Shown piece after piece: positions 30,515 through 40,797 of a stretch of 64,000 nucleotides of DNA (positions within the stretch are counted from its first letter, which is position 1; each line of letters opens with the position of its first letter). The position numbers and the translations under genes are program-made. The notes under the pieces were generated by a model, which saw nothing but the letters and a program-made list of their open reading frames with translations, did no database searches and had not been told where the DNA came from. The stretch comes from Mycolicibacterium parafortuitum (GTDB lineage Bacteria; Actinomycetota; Actinomycetes; Mycobacteriales; Mycobacteriaceae). The stretch covers positions 152,908-216,907 of the forward strand of contig NZ_MVID01000007.1 of the NCBI RefSeq assembly GCF_002086815.1, in the 5' to 3' direction.

Positions 30515-31243
30515 GTGAAAACCGTAGTCAGCACACTCCGTACCGCGTTCGCCGCGGTCGTCGCGATGCTGGCGACGGTGCCCAGGACCCGGCTGATCGC
30601 GCTCGCATCGACGATTGTGATTCTCATCGCAGTTGCCTATCTCGTCCCGCTGCCGACCGCGCTGCAGGTGCGTGACTGGGCTACCTCGGCGGGTCCGTGG
30701 TTCCCGCTGGTGTTCTTCGTCGCGCACGTACTGGTGACGGTGTTCCCGTTCCCGCGCACCGTGTTCACGCTGTCGGCCGGGCTGTTGTTCGGCCCGGCGC
30801 TGGGCATCCCGATCGCAGTGCTCGCGAGCACGCTGAGCGCGGTGCTCGCGTTGCTGCTGGTGCGGGTCGCAGGCTGGCAGGTCAATAAGCTCGTCACACA
30901 CCCGCGCGTCGCGAGCATCGATGCGCGGCTGCGGGAACGCGGCTGGCCGGTGGTCTTTTCGGCGCGGCTGATCTTCGCGCTGCCGTTCTCGGTGCTGAAC
31001 TATGCCGCCGGCGCGTCCTCGGTACGGGTGCTGCCCTACACGCTGGCCACCTTGTTCGGGGTGCTGCCGGGCACCGCGGCGGTCGTGATCCTCGGCGATG
31101 CGCTGACCGGGCAGGTGAGTCCGATGCTGCTGTTGGTGTCGCTGTGCACCGCCGCGGTGGGGTTCGCCGTGCTCGGCGTCGACCTCTGGATGCATCGCAG
31201 GCGCCGGGACGCGGACTCCGCTAGCTCGCTGACGGCCCCTTGA
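30515..31243 (+). CDS. TVP38/TMEM64 (VTT/DedA) family membrane protein
   Basis: A 242-residue polytopic protein with a signature VTT domain: FPRTVFTLSAGLLFGPALGIPIAVLAST, then AARLI-type helix FSARLIFALPFSVLNYAAGASSVR. About six hydrophobic helices. The family is linked to lipid scramblase or transport functions; a specific substrate is not known. Ortholog of Rv1491c. GTG 30515 is preferred (TAGGCT 8 nt upstream; GGGGAACC between). Its 3' end overlaps the DoxX-like gene by 23 nt on the opposite strand. Confidence 0.85.
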   Translation: MKTVVSTLRTAFAAVVAMLATVPRTRLIALASTIVILIAVAYLVPLPTALQVRDWATSAGPWFPLVFFVAHVLVTVFPFPRTVFTLSAGLLFGPALGIPIAVLASTLSAVLALLLVRVAGWQVNKLVTHPRVASIDARLRERGWPVVFSARLIFALPFSVLNYAAGASSVRVLPYTLATLFGVLPGTAAVVILGDALTGQVSPMLLLVSLCTAAVGFAVLGVDLWMHRRRRDADSASSLTAP

Positions 31244-31577
31244 CGGTCATCGCGCCGAACAGTCCGAGGAACGACGACGCGGCGACCAGGCCCGGGCTCC
31301 AGTCCCTTGCGCGGATGTGCGATCCGGTGGCCAGCACGAAGTAGACCGTCAGCATCAACGTGGTCAGCCGCGCCAGCTTCGGGAAGCGGTACACCGAGAG
31401 CAGACCGAGTGCGGAGGCCGCCTTCACCGCCGGCAGCACGGGCCACAGCCGTCTCGGCAGTTCGACCGCCTCCAAGGCTTGGGCGACCGGTGGGATCGGT
31501 TTGACAGACGCGGCCGCGTCGGCGGCCTGGATGGCGGCCAGGATCGCGTACGTCCGGCGCGACGTCAGCGCGCTCAT
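31221..31577 (-). CDS. DoxX-like small membrane protein
   Basis: A 118-residue protein with about four hydrophobic helices. The stretch LWPVLPAVKAASALGLLSVYRFPKLARLTTLMLTVYFVLATGSH matches the core of DoxX-like proteins (helix, Arg/Lys hinge, helix). Function is unclear; DoxX relatives associate with oxidoreductases and oxidative stress complexes. The ATG overlaps the SPFH gene stop (ATGA), so it is the third gene of nfeD-SPFH-doxX. Confidence 0.7.
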   Translation of the reverse strand: MSALTSRRTYAILAAIQAADAAASVKPIPPVAQALEAVELPRRLWPVLPAVKAASALGLLSVYRFPKLARLTTLMLTVYFVLATGSHIRARDWSPGLVAASSFLGLFGAMTVKGPSAS

Positions 31578-32755
31578 TGTTCGGGGTTGGGTTGCGTCGC
31601 GGGCGCGGGCTGCGGTGCCAGCGACGGGAACTCCCGCGGCCCGTCCAGCGGCCCGGGAACCGGGGCCCTGGCCTCGGCCTCGGCCTTCGCGACGGCCTGC
31701 GCGATCGCCGGATCCGTCTCGGTGGAGAACCAGTCGGCGACTTCGTCGTCGTCGGATTTCAGCGGTACGTCGTCAACCGGCGACGGGGTGTAGCGGAACA
31801 CGCCGTCCTCCCCCGGCGCGCCCAGCAGTTTGGTGAATCCCTGCAGCGCGGAGCCGAAATCGCTGGGTACCAGCCAGACCTTGTTCGCCTCGCCCTTGGC
31901 CATCTCCGGCAGCGTCTGCAGGTACTGGTAGGCCAGCAACTCCGGGGTGGGTCGGCCCGCCTTGATCGCCGCGAAGGTCTTCTCGATGGCCTTCGCCTGC
32001 CCTTGGGCCTGCAGGTAGGCGGCCGCGCGTTCACCCTGGGCGCGCAGCATGCGGGACTGCCGGTCGCCCTCGGCGGCGAGGATCGAGGCCTGTTTGGCGC
32101 CCTCGGCGGCGAGGATCTGCGCCTGCTTCTGGCCTTCGGCCTGTTTGATGGCGGCCTCGCGAGAACCTTCGGCGGTCAGGATCATCGCGCGCTTCTCGCG
32201 GTCGGCGCGCATCTGCTTTTCCATCGAGTCCTGGATCGACGGCGGCGGGTCGATGCTGCGCAACTCGACGCGCGCGACGCGCAGCCCCCACCGGTTGGTC
32301 GCCTCGTCGAGCACCCCGCGCAGCGCGGTGTTGATCGAGTCGCGCGAGGTCAGCGTCTGCTCCAGCGTCATCCCGCCGACGAGGTTGCGCAGTGTGGTGG
32401 TGGTCAGCTGCTCCACACCGACGATGTAGTTGCTGATCTGATAGACCGCGGCCTGCGGATTGGTGACCTGGAAGTAGACCACCGTGTCGATCTGCACGGT
32501 CAGGTTGTCCTCGGTGATCACCGGCTGCGGCGGGAACGACACCACCCGCTCCCGCAGGTCCACCCGGGCGCGGATGCGGTCGACGAACGGCAGCAGCAGC
32601 GTGAGCTGGCCCGACACGGTCTTGCTGTACCGGCCGAGCCGTTCGATGACGGCGGCTTCGGCCTGCGGGATCAGGGCCACCGACTTCGCGACCACGATCG
32701 CTGCGAACACGACCAAGACTGCCAGCAGCACCAACCCTGCGATAGCTCCGTCCAC
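31574..32755 (-). CDS. SPFH/Band 7 (stomatin/QmcA-like) membrane protein
   Basis: A 393-residue protein. An N-terminal membrane anchor (about 4-24) leads to the SPFH domain (QAEAAVIERLGRYSKTVSGQLTLLLPFVDRI to about 190), then a long Ala/Glu/Gln-rich coiled coil (about 195-260, repeated EGxKQA), then a Pro-rich, acidic C-tail. Family members scaffold membrane microdomains and modulate membrane proteases. GTG 32755 has AAGGAG 7 nt upstream. It lies just downstream of the NfeD-like gene, the standard SPFH-NfeD partnership. Ortholog of Rv1488. Confidence 0.92.
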   Translation of the reverse strand: MDGAIAGLVLLAVLVVFAAIVVAKSVALIPQAEAAVIERLGRYSKTVSGQLTLLLPFVDRIRARVDLRERVVSFPPQPVITEDNLTVQIDTVVYFQVTNPQAAVYQISNYIVGVEQLTTTTLRNLVGGMTLEQTLTSRDSINTALRGVLDEATNRWGLRVARVELRSIDPPPSIQDSMEKQMRADREKRAMILTAEGSREAAIKQAEGQKQAQILAAEGAKQASILAAEGDRQSRMLRAQGERAAAYLQAQGQAKAIEKTFAAIKAGRPTPELLAYQYLQTLPEMAKGEANKVWLVPSDFGSALQGFTKLLGAPGEDGVFRYTPSPVDDVPLKSDDDEVADWFSTETDPAIAQAVAKAEAEARAPVPGPLDGPREFPSLAPQPAPATQPNPEQ

Positions 32756-32788
32756 GATGGACTCCTTCCGGGGTCTATCTGATCTTGT

Positions 32789-33223
32789 CTACCCGATCTT
32801 GGACACGACCGCCGTCGCTCCGTCGATGTGCACGACGGTCACATGGTCGCCGGCTTCGTAGACTTCGTTTTCGTTGACCGGCCGCGCCGTCCACACCTCG
32901 CCGTCCAGTTTCACCTGGCCGTGGTGCTGCGACACCCGGTCGAGGACCAGGGCGCTCCTGCCCTCCAGAGCCCGGGCCGGTTCCGGAAGCCCCGTGCCCG
33001 ACTGCATCCGGCGTTTCAGCGCAGGGCGAACACCGACCAACAGGAGCACCGAGACCACCAGGAACACCAGGCCGTCAGCCCAGATCGGCCAGTCCAGCAC
33101 GAAGCTCGACCCCGCGGCGGCCAGGGCCCCGCCGGCGAGCATCAGCAGGAACAGGTCGCCGGTCAACGCCTCGGCGCCGGCCAGCGCCAGCGCTGCGATC
33201 AGCCAGATCAGCGGGACAGGCAT
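32789..33223 (-). CDS. NfeD-like membrane protein
   Basis: A 144-residue protein with three N-terminal helices (LIWLIAALALAGAEALTG, LFLLMLAGGALAAAGSS, GLVFLVVSVLLLVGVRPALKRR) and a C-terminal OB-fold (about 85-144, LEGRSALVLDRVSQHHGQVKLDGEVWTARP). This is the short NfeD type without the ClpP-like protease domain. It partners SPFH proteins in microdomains. It lies 33 nt upstream of the SPFH gene. Ortholog of Rv1487. Confidence 0.9.
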   Translation of the reverse strand: MPVPLIWLIAALALAGAEALTGDLFLLMLAGGALAAAGSSFVLDWPIWADGLVFLVVSVLLLVGVRPALKRRMQSGTGLPEPARALEGRSALVLDRVSQHHGQVKLDGEVWTARPVNENEVYEAGDHVTVVHIDGATAVVSKIG

Positions 33224-33282
33224 GACGCCAGCCTATCGCGGCGCCGCGTGGATGCGCCGGTAACAACTACACTGCAGCCATC

Positions 33283-34152
33283 ATGTGGTGTCCGAGTGTT
33301 TCGCTATCGGTGTGGGCCAACGCCTGGCTGGCGGGTACGGCCGCGCCCGACGACGTCTTGGACGCGTTGTCCCTATGGACGCCAAGGCATTCCGTGACCG
33401 CCTACGATTCCGCGGCGGCTGACCGCACGGGGTTGTCGTGGCCGGATCTCGACGACGCGGCCTCGGTGTCGCTCCTTCAGACACTGCGCACGGCATCCGC
33501 GCGGGGCGCGTCGCAGCCGACGATCTCGCTGGCACTGCCGGTGCCCGGTGACGTCCGGGGCCTGCCTGCGGGTACGCAATTCGGGCGCGACGCCATCGCC
33601 GCGGGCGAGGCGGTGGTGGTGCAGGGGCTCGACGGTTCGATCGGGCTGGTACCCGACTACGAGTACGAGGACAGCTATCCCGACTCGCTCGACACCGACG
33701 ACGACGCGGAGTACGACGCCGAGTTGAGCGGGTTGTCGTGGACGGTGTACTCGTTCGGTTCGGCTCCCCCGGCCGGGCACTTCGATCTCGGCGAGGCCGA
33801 GTACCAGCTCCGCGACGCTGTACGGTCCGCGGCGGACGCGCTGGGTGCACTGCGGGCGGGCACCTCGGGCGTCGAGATCGCCGACCCGCACCTGCTGGTC
33901 GAGCAGGTGCTCGACTCGACCAAGATGCACCGCATCCCCGACCATGCGCCGATGCGCGCGGTACGCGTGCTGGAGAACGCCGCGCACATCGACGCGATCA
34001 TCACCGTCAGCTCGGGGTTGATCCCGAGCGGGCTACAGAGTTCCTCGGAGATGCAGTTGGCCGGCGATGCACTGCGCCCGTTGATCTCGGTGGTGCGCAC
34101 GGCGCGGCTGGCCGCGGTGGACGCGATCCTGCACTCGGCCTGGCGGACCTAA
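33283..34152 (+). CDS. Conserved mycobacterial protein of unknown function
   Basis: A 289-residue soluble protein without a recognised domain. It begins [18 protein letters not shown] and has an acidic middle ([20 protein letters not shown], about 126-145). It occupies the place of Rv1486c. A TACACT -10-like box at 33268-33273 gives a 3-nt leader. It ends 19 nt from the ferrochelatase stop (convergent). Confidence 0.75.
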   Translation: MWCPSVSLSVWANAWLAGTAAPDDVLDALSLWTPRHSVTAYDSAAADRTGLSWPDLDDAASVSLLQTLRTASARGASQPTISLALPVPGDVRGLPAGTQFGRDAIAAGEAVVVQGLDGSIGLVPDYEYEDSYPDSLDTDDDAEYDAELSGLSWTVYSFGSAPPAGHFDLGEAEYQLRDAVRSAADALGALRAGTSGVEIADPHLLVEQVLDSTKMHRIPDHAPMRAVRVLENAAHIDAIITVSSGLIPSGLQSSSEMQLAGDALRPLISVVRTARLAAVDAILHSAWRT

Positions 34153-34171
34153 CCTCTCAGGTCAGTTACAC

Positions 34172-35194
34172 CTAGGAACCGCACAGCTCGGTGCAGAACG
34201 CCCCGTTGACGCTGCAGCCGTAGCCCGGCACCGGATTCGGGCCCGCGACCCGCTGCGCGGGACGGTCGAGGCGCAGTTCGTCGATCAGGTCCACCACCAG
34301 CTGGGCGAAGCGCGGCGACGCGTTCGGGGTCGATGCCCGTGCGAACGCGATGCCCGCCTCGGCGGCCTGTTCGGCGAGTTCGCTGTCCAGATCCCACACC
34401 ACCTCGATGTGGTCGGCGACGAAACCGATCGGGCACACGATGACCGCGCGGGTTCCGTTGGCGGCCAACGTCGTCAGATGGTCGCCGACGTCGGGTTCCA
34501 GCCACGGCACCTGCGGCGGTCCGGAACGCGACTGCCACACCTGGTCGTACTCGCGGTAGCCGGCCGCCGCGGCGACCAGCGCCGCGGTATAGCCGACCTG
34601 GCGCTCGTAAAGATCTGGGCCGCAACGGTTCGCAGCCCGCAGCGGAATGGAGTGCGCGGTGAACACCAGGCGCGCGTCGTCTCGCAGGTCGGCGGGCAGG
34701 GTCGCGGCGGCATCGGCGATCGCGTCGGAGAACATTTCGATCAGCAACGGGTGGTCGAAGAACTGCCGCAGCTTCACCAGTTCCGGCGCGTCGGGCCCGG
34801 CGGCGGCACGGCCGCGCGCGATGTCCTCCTGGTACTGCGCGCAGCCCGAGTATCCGCCCCACGCGGAGGTCGAGAACACCGCAGCTCGGCGGATTCCGTT
34901 GTCGCGCATCGCGGCAACAGCATCCTCGACATACGGTTCCCAGTTGCGGTTTCCGAAGTAGACGGGCAGCGACTCGCCGCGGTGGGCCAGCTCGGCCTCG
35001 ATCGCGGAGATCAGCTCACGATTGATCCCGTTGATCGGCGACACTCCCCCGAAATGCAGGTAGTGCTCGGCGACCGATTCGAGCCTCTCCCTGGGGATTC
35101 CGCGCCCCCTGGTGACGTTCTCCAAGAACGGCATCACCTGCTCGGGGCCCTCCGGGCCGCCGAACGACAGAAGCAACAGCGCGTCAAACCGCAC
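34172..35194 (-). CDS. hemZ: Ferrochelatase (coproporphyrin ferrochelatase)
   Basis: A 340-residue enzyme inserting Fe(II) into the porphyrin; in actinobacteria the physiological substrate is coproporphyrin III (CpfC). The active-site His is in [10 protein letters not shown] and the second acid segment in [14 protein letters not shown]. Cysteines in SGCAQYQ and in the C-terminal [14 protein letters not shown] fit the [2Fe-2S] cluster ligands known in the mycobacterial enzyme. GTG start 9 nt after the inhA stop, so the order is fabG1-inhA-hemZ as in Rv1483-Rv1485. Confidence 0.95.
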   Translation of the reverse strand: MRFDALLLLSFGGPEGPEQVMPFLENVTRGRGIPRERLESVAEHYLHFGGVSPINGINRELISAIEAELAHRGESLPVYFGNRNWEPYVEDAVAAMRDNGIRRAAVFSTSAWGGYSGCAQYQEDIARGRAAAGPDAPELVKLRQFFDHPLLIEMFSDAIADAAATLPADLRDDARLVFTAHSIPLRAANRCGPDLYERQVGYTAALVAAAAGYREYDQVWQSRSGPPQVPWLEPDVGDHLTTLAANGTRAVIVCPIGFVADHIEVVWDLDSELAEQAAEAGIAFARASTPNASPRFAQLVVDLIDELRLDRPAQRVAGPNPVPGYGCSVNGAFCTELCGS

Positions 35195-35203
35195 GGGAAC
35201 TCA

Positions 35204-36013
35204 TCACAGGAGCTGGGTGCTGGCGCCGCCGTCGGCGAAGATCACGGTGCCCGTGGTGGCGGGCAACCAGTCGGACAGCAACGCGCACACCGTCTTGGCC
35301 ACCGGTGTCGGGTCCTTCATGTTCCAGCCGAGAGGCGCGCGCTGGTCCCAGCCCTCTTCGAGCAGCTGCATCTGCGCGCCCGCCTCGTCACCCAGCGCAC
35401 CGCCGACGATCGCGCTCATCGCCAGCGTGCGGATCGGGCCCGCGGCAACGAGGTTCGAGCGCACCCCGACCTTCCCGGCTTCCCGGGCGACGAACCGGTT
35501 GACCGACTCCAGCGCGCTCTTGGCGACCGTCATCCAGTTGTAGGCAGGCATCGCACGCGTCGGGTCGAAGTCCATGCCGACGATGCCGCCACCCGGGTTC
35601 ATGATCGGCAGCACGGCCTTGGCCAGCGACGCGTACGAGTAGGCCGAGATGTGAATGCCCTTGGCGACGTCCTCGTACGGCGCGTCGAAGAACGGGTTGA
35701 TGCCCATGCCGGTCTGCGGCATGAAGCCGATCGAGTGCACCACGCCGTCGAGCTTGTTGCCCTCACCGATGACCTCGGTGATCCGGTCGGCCAGGCTGTC
35801 GAGGTGCGACTCGTCCTGCACGTCGAGTTCCAGCAGCGGCGGCTTGGTCGGCAGCCGGTCCAGGATGCGCTCGATGAGCCGCATCCGGTTGAAGCCGGTG
35901 CAGACGATCTCCGCGCCGGCCTCCTGCGCGACCCGCGCGATGTGGAACGCGATCGACGAGTCGGTGATGATCCCGGTGACCAGGATCCGCTTGCCTTCGA
36001 GAATGCCTGTCAT
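35204..36013 (-). CDS. inhA: NADH-dependent enoyl-ACP reductase InhA
   Basis: A 269-residue FAS-II reductase that saturates the trans-2 double bond during meromycolate elongation; target of isoniazid-NAD and ethionamide-NAD adducts. It has the SDR fold with [13 protein letters not shown], and the catalytic pair in [11 protein letters not shown] (Tyr158/Lys165 by alignment with the M. tuberculosis protein, same length). Ser94 (HSIGFMPQ) and Ile21 are the susceptible-type residues. Follows fabG1 after 42 nt, same operon. Confidence 0.98.
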   Translation of the reverse strand: MTGILEGKRILVTGIITDSSIAFHIARVAQEAGAEIVCTGFNRMRLIERILDRLPTKPPLLELDVQDESHLDSLADRITEVIGEGNKLDGVVHSIGFMPQTGMGINPFFDAPYEDVAKGIHISAYSYASLAKAVLPIMNPGGGIVGMDFDPTRAMPAYNWMTVAKSALESVNRFVAREAGKVGVRSNLVAAGPIRTLAMSAIVGGALGDEAGAQMQLLEEGWDQRAPLGWNMKDPTPVAKTVCALLSDWLPATTGTVIFADGGASTQLL

Positions 36014-36055
36014 CTTGGTGAAGTCCTTTTCCTCAGAGGGGCTCTGCCGCCGGGC

Positions 36056-36815
<760 letters not shown>

Positions 36816-36821
36816 ATCGCC

Positions 36822-37829
36822 TTAGTTGGGCAGTCGACGGTTGATCAGCAGCGAGGCCAGCGCGGCCAGGGCCAGCACCAGCGCGCCCAGGCGCAGCCAG
36901 CCGACGCTGGCGTCGCCCTTGATGGTCTCGTAGCCGATCTGCTCCTGCAGGTTGGTGAACACCTGCTTGAGCTGCTCGAGGCTGGACGCGGTGAACGCGT
37001 CGCCGCCGGACAGGTCGGCGATCTTCTTGAGCATCTCGTCGTCCACCGGCACGGGTTGGCGCTGGTCGTTGATCTCGACGTAGCCGTACGGGGTGCCGAA
37101 GGACACCGTCGAGATCGGCACTCCCTGGTCCTTGGCGGTGCGCGCGGCGGTGTAGGCGCCCTTCGGGTTGTCCGGGTTGGACGGAACGGTCTCCTTGCCG
37201 TCGGACATCAGCACGATGCGCGCCGGCGGTGGCTCGTCGCCGCCGCCGATCACGGCGCCGACCGTCGCGATGGCCTGCAGCGCGGTGAAGATGCCCTCAC
37301 CGGTGGCGGTGCGATCGGCGAGCTGCAGCTTGTCGATCGCCGTCTTGGTCGATTCGCGGTTGGTCGTCGGCGACACCAGCACCGTCGCGGTGCCTGCGTA
37401 GGCGATGAGGCCGAGGTTGATGCCGGGGGTCAGCTGGTCGGCGAACTGCTTGGCCGCCTCCTGTGCGGCGGCCAGCCGGTTCGGCGCGACGTCGGTCGCG
37501 CGCATCGACTGCGACACGTCGACGACGAGCATCACGACCGCACGGTTGCGCGGGATGCGCACGTCGTGGGTGGGTCCGGCCATCGCGATGGTGAACGACA
37601 CCAGCGACAGGATCGTCAGCGCCGCCGGGAGGTGCCGCAGGCGGCTGGGCCGTTTCGGCGCCACGCTCTCCAGCAGCTCCATGTTCGCGAAGCGCAGCAT
37701 CCGCTGCTGGCGGGCCAGCTGCACGACGATGTAGAGCGCGACGAGCCCGATGACGACGATGAAGAACAGGAAGAACAACGGGTGTTCGAAACCCGAGAGC
37801 GACATCGGGCCGAGCAACGGTAAAGTCAT
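36822..37829 (-). CDS. VWA-domain membrane protein (BatA-like)
   Basis: A 335-residue protein: two N-terminal membrane helices (about 15-40 and 65-85), a von Willebrand A domain (about 95-300) with the MIDAS motif VDVSQSM and [12 protein letters not shown], and a C-terminal helix (about 310-328). The layout is that of BatA-type proteins working with MoxR ATPases and DUF58 proteins, which are encoded directly upstream. Ortholog of Rv1481. Confidence 0.9.
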   Translation of the reverse strand: MTLPLLGPMSLSGFEHPLFFLFFIVVIGLVALYIVVQLARQQRMLRFANMELLESVAPKRPSRLRHLPAALTILSLVSFTIAMAGPTHDVRIPRNRAVVMLVVDVSQSMRATDVAPNRLAAAQEAAKQFADQLTPGINLGLIAYAGTATVLVSPTTNRESTKTAIDKLQLADRTATGEGIFTALQAIATVGAVIGGGDEPPPARIVLMSDGKETVPSNPDNPKGAYTAARTAKDQGVPISTVSFGTPYGYVEINDQRQPVPVDDEMLKKIADLSGGDAFTASSLEQLKQVFTNLQEQIGYETIKGDASVGWLRLGALVLALAALASLLINRRLPN

Positions 37830-37872
37830 GCGTCAGTTGTCATTTCGTCGTTTACGGTCATCGGCGGTGCGC

Positions 37873-38817
37873 TCATCGCGCGGCCAGGGCGCCCCGGCGT
37901 CGGTTGGCCACGAACCGCACTACATCGGCGATCCAGTCCCCATCGGTGCGCAACGTCAGCAGCGGCGCGTCGCAGCGCCGGAAGGTCCGGGCCACGTCGG
38001 CGCGATGTGCGGCGGCGGCCCTCTCGAAATCGGCCCGCAACTGCTCGTCGATCTTGAACTCGCGGGTGCGTCCCGTCTCGGTGTCCTGCAGCACGACGTC
38101 GCCGACGGGCGGAAGTTCGACGTCACGCGGGTCGATGATCTCGATACCGAGGACCTCGTGACGCGCCGAGATGGCCCGCAGCGGGCGCATCCAGTTGATC
38201 GGCCCGAGGAAGTCGCTGATGATCACCGCCATGCCGCGGCGCCGTTCCGGCCTGCGCAGCGAGTCGATCGCGGCGGAGAGGTCACCCCGGACCCCCGGTG
38301 GCGCCTTGGGCATGGTGGCGATGGTGCGCAACAGCTCCTGCTCGTGCATGCGGCCGGACAGGGCGGGGACGCGCCGCACCGTGTCGCCGTTGGCCACGAT
38401 CGCGCCGATGCGGTTGCCGCCGCCGCTGTTGAGGAACGCGATCGACGCGGCCGCGGCCACTGCCAGGTCCCGCTTCTCACAGCCGGTCGTGCCGAAGTCC
38501 AGGCTGGCCGACACGTCGACCACCAGCCAGGTCTCCAGCTCGCGGTCGGCGATCATCTGCCGTACGTGCGGGTGGGTGGTGCGTGCGGTGACCGACCAGT
38601 CCATCCGCCGGACATCGTCGCCGGGCTGGTAGATGCGCGATTCCCCCGGCTCCGAACCCGGCCCGGGCAGCAGACCGAGGTGGTCGCCGTGCAGTACGCC
38701 GTCGAGCTTGCGGCGCACGGTCAGCTCGAGCTTGCGCAGCGCCGCCGACAGCGCGGGGTCGCGGATCTCCCCCCGCTTCATCGACGGAAGGTCCACCGAG
38801 CGAGTTGTGCGGGCCAC
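37873..38817 (-). CDS. DUF58 protein, MoxR partner
   Basis: A 314-residue protein with the DUF58 signature GESRIYQPGDDVRRMDWSVTART and a VWA-like continuation (WLVVDVSASLDFGT). DUF58 proteins are encoded next to MoxR and VWA genes and are thought to be part of the chaperone complex. GTG 38817 lies 4 nt after the moxR1 stop; an ATG at 38781 (MKRGEIRDP) is possible. Ortholog of Rv1480. Confidence 0.9.
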   Translation of the reverse strand: MARTTRSVDLPSMKRGEIRDPALSAALRKLELTVRRKLDGVLHGDHLGLLPGPGSEPGESRIYQPGDDVRRMDWSVTARTTHPHVRQMIADRELETWLVVDVSASLDFGTTGCEKRDLAVAAAASIAFLNSGGGNRIGAIVANGDTVRRVPALSGRMHEQELLRTIATMPKAPPGVRGDLSAAIDSLRRPERRRGMAVIISDFLGPINWMRPLRAISARHEVLGIEIIDPRDVELPPVGDVVLQDTETGRTREFKIDEQLRADFERAAAAHRADVARTFRRCDAPLLTLRTDGDWIADVVRFVANRRRGALAAR

Positions 38818-38821
38818 CAGG

Positions 38822-39964
38822 TCAGCGACCGCCCGCCGCAGCTGCGGCGGCCGGGACTACGGGCGGCACCGAATGTCCTTGCTGTGGAATCGCATTCACC
38901 TGGGGCAGTGCGACCGTCTGCAGGATCCGGTTGACCACGGTTTCGGAGGAGATCTCGTCGGCCAGCGCGTCGTAGGTCAGCACGAGCCGGTGACGGAGCA
39001 CGTCGGGGATGACCTCGACGACGTCCTGCGGGATCACGTAGTCGCGACCGCGCACCAGTGCCAGCGCGCGCGACGCGGCGATGATGCCGAGCGATGCACG
39101 CGGCGACGCACCGTAGGCGATCCACGCCTTGGCGTCGGGCATCCCGAACTTCTCCGGTTCGCGGGTCGCGGTCACGACGCGCACCACGTAGTCGACGAGC
39201 GCGTGGTGCACGAAGTTGTTCGCGGCGACGTCCTGCAGCCGCAGCAGGTCACCGGTGTTGAGGATCTGCTTGGGCTCCGGGGGCTTGACGCCCATCCGGT
39301 AGATGATCTCGCGCTCTTCCTCGGGCGACGGGTAGTCGACGTTGAGCTTGAACAGGAAGCGGTCCCGCTGGGCTTCGGGCAGCTGGTACACGCCCTCCTG
39401 CTCGATCGGGTTCTGGGTCGCCATCACCAGGAACGGGGTGGGCAGCGGGAAGGTCTTGCCGCCGATGGAGATCTTGCGCTCGGCCATGACCTCCAGCAGC
39501 GCCGACTGCACCTTGGCCGGGGCGCGGTTGATCTCGTCGGCGAGCAGGAAGTTCACCACCACGGGGCCGAGTTCGATATCGAACTCCTCCTTGCCCTGCC
39601 GGTAGATGCGGGTACCGATGATGTCGGTGGGCACCAGGTCGGGGGTGAACTGGATGCGGGCGAAGGAACCGCCGACGACCTTGGCGAACGTCTCGACGGC
39701 CAGCGTCTTGGCCACGCCGGGCACACCTTCGAGCAACACGTGGCCCTTGGCGAGCAGGCCGACGAGCATCCGTTCGACGAGCTGGTCCTGGCCGACGATG
39801 ATGCGCTTGACCTCGAAGATCGCGCGCTCGAGAGTGTGCACCTCGTTCTGCAGACCGCCGTTGGACTGCGCTTGCGGCGCGGCGTGTGCACCCGCGGAGT
39901 AGCCCGGTGCCGGGGCCTGTCCGGGATATCCTCCTGCGCCCTGCGGTCCACTCGGTGAGGTCAT
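38822..39964 (-). CDS. moxR1: MoxR-family AAA+ ATPase, MoxR1
   Basis: A 380-residue AAA+ chaperone. A Gly/Pro/Gln-rich N-terminal 35 residues precede the ATPase core: Walker A LLEGVPGVAKT, Walker B NFLLADEINRAP, sensor ATQNPIEQEGVY, and Arg finger in AQRDRFLFK. The lid is at about 270-350. MoxR proteins mature or activate partner proteins with VWA/DUF58 factors. ATG 39964 has GGAAGGA 6 nt upstream; a GTG at 39979 is less likely. Ortholog of Rv1479. Confidence 0.95.
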   Translation of the reverse strand: MTSPSGPQGAGGYPGQAPAPGYSAGAHAAPQAQSNGGLQNEVHTLERAIFEVKRIIVGQDQLVERMLVGLLAKGHVLLEGVPGVAKTLAVETFAKVVGGSFARIQFTPDLVPTDIIGTRIYRQGKEEFDIELGPVVVNFLLADEINRAPAKVQSALLEVMAERKISIGGKTFPLPTPFLVMATQNPIEQEGVYQLPEAQRDRFLFKLNVDYPSPEEEREIIYRMGVKPPEPKQILNTGDLLRLQDVAANNFVHHALVDYVVRVVTATREPEKFGMPDAKAWIAYGASPRASLGIIAASRALALVRGRDYVIPQDVVEVIPDVLRHRLVLTYDALADEISSETVVNRILQTVALPQVNAIPQQGHSVPPVVPAAAAAAGGR

Positions 39965-40083
39965 CAATATTCCTTCCACATGCGCCGTAATGCCAGCTCG
40001 ATCTCGGCGCCGACCGGTCAGGGCCGCGCACCCGGAGTCAACTATTCCAGGCGCTTCGGGATCCGTCGACGTCGCCCGGCCCT

Positions 40084-40112
40084 GCTCAGGTTCAGCTCAG
40101 GTGCCGCTCAGG
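40084..40112. repeat. Three GCTCAGG direct repeats at 11-bp spacing
   Basis: GCTCAGG at 40084-40090, 40095-40101 and 40106-40112, each separated by 4 nt. The last copy contains the ripB stop (minus-strand TGA 40110-40108). Seven-base repeats with 4-bp gaps, one helical turn apart, are the typical layout of OmpR-type response-regulator sites. They lie 120-148 nt upstream of moxR1. Confidence 0.8.
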
Positions 40113-40797
40113 ATTCGATGATGCGCTGCACGGTCGGCTGCAGGCCCGCCATCCGGACCTTGCTGACGACGACCTTGTCGGCGGTGCCGCCGGACTCCAG
40201 CATCTGGCCGTTGCCGAGATAGATCGCGACGTGCTGGCTGCCGCCAGGCCCCCAGAAGAGAAGATCACCGCGCTTGGCCTGCTGGATCGGGACCCGTCGG
40301 CCGGTGTTGAACTGATCGCCGGAGTACTTCGGGATCAGCACACCGACACCGGCAAACGCATACTGCGTGAACCCGGAGCAGTCGAATCCGACGATGTTGG
40401 CACCACGCTCGACGCCGGTGCTCGGACCGGTGGGTTTGCCGCCGCCCCAGGAGTACGGCGTGCCGAGGCGCGCGGCGCCGCGCCTGATGACGTGCTCGAC
40501 GGCCGCCGACCCACGCACGCTGCCCGGAGCGACGCTGGGCGCGTCGGGTGCCACCAAGCCGAGGCTCTGCAAGAACTTGCGCCCCATGCTCATGGTCGCC
40601 TGGGTGGCCTGAGCGGTCACCGCCAGCGATGCGTTCGCGATGGCGAGCGCATCCCCGGGCGCGCCCGCGCTGGGCCGCATCGGCAGCAGCGGATCCCAGG
40701 CTCCGCCTCCGGGTTGGGCACTTGCCGGCGCGACCGTCCCCGCCAGCAGGGCGGCGGCGGTGGCCAGTGCGATGACGAAACGACGCAGGAGGATCAC
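40108..40797 (-). CDS. ripB: NlpC/P60 peptidoglycan endopeptidase RipB
   Basis: A 229-residue secreted hydrolase that cuts D-Glu-mDAP bonds of peptidoglycan stems. A signal peptide (about 1-27, LLRRFVIALATAAALLAGTVAPASA) is followed by a short N-terminal segment, then an NlpC/P60 domain with the catalytic Cys in NIVGFDCSGFTQYAF, His in GSQHVAIYLG and Glu in GQMLES. It lacks the long coiled coil of RipA. GTG 40797 overlaps the ripA stop (GTGA); a GTG at 40800 is adjacent. Ortholog of Rv1478. Confidence 0.93.
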   Translation of the reverse strand: MILLRRFVIALATAAALLAGTVAPASAQPGGGAWDPLLPMRPSAGAPGDALAIANASLAVTAQATQATMSMGRKFLQSLGLVAPDAPSVAPGSVRGSAAVEHVIRRGAARLGTPYSWGGGKPTGPSTGVERGANIVGFDCSGFTQYAFAGVGVLIPKYSGDQFNTGRRVPIQQAKRGDLLFWGPGGSQHVAIYLGNGQMLESGGTADKVVVSKVRMAGLQPTVQRIIES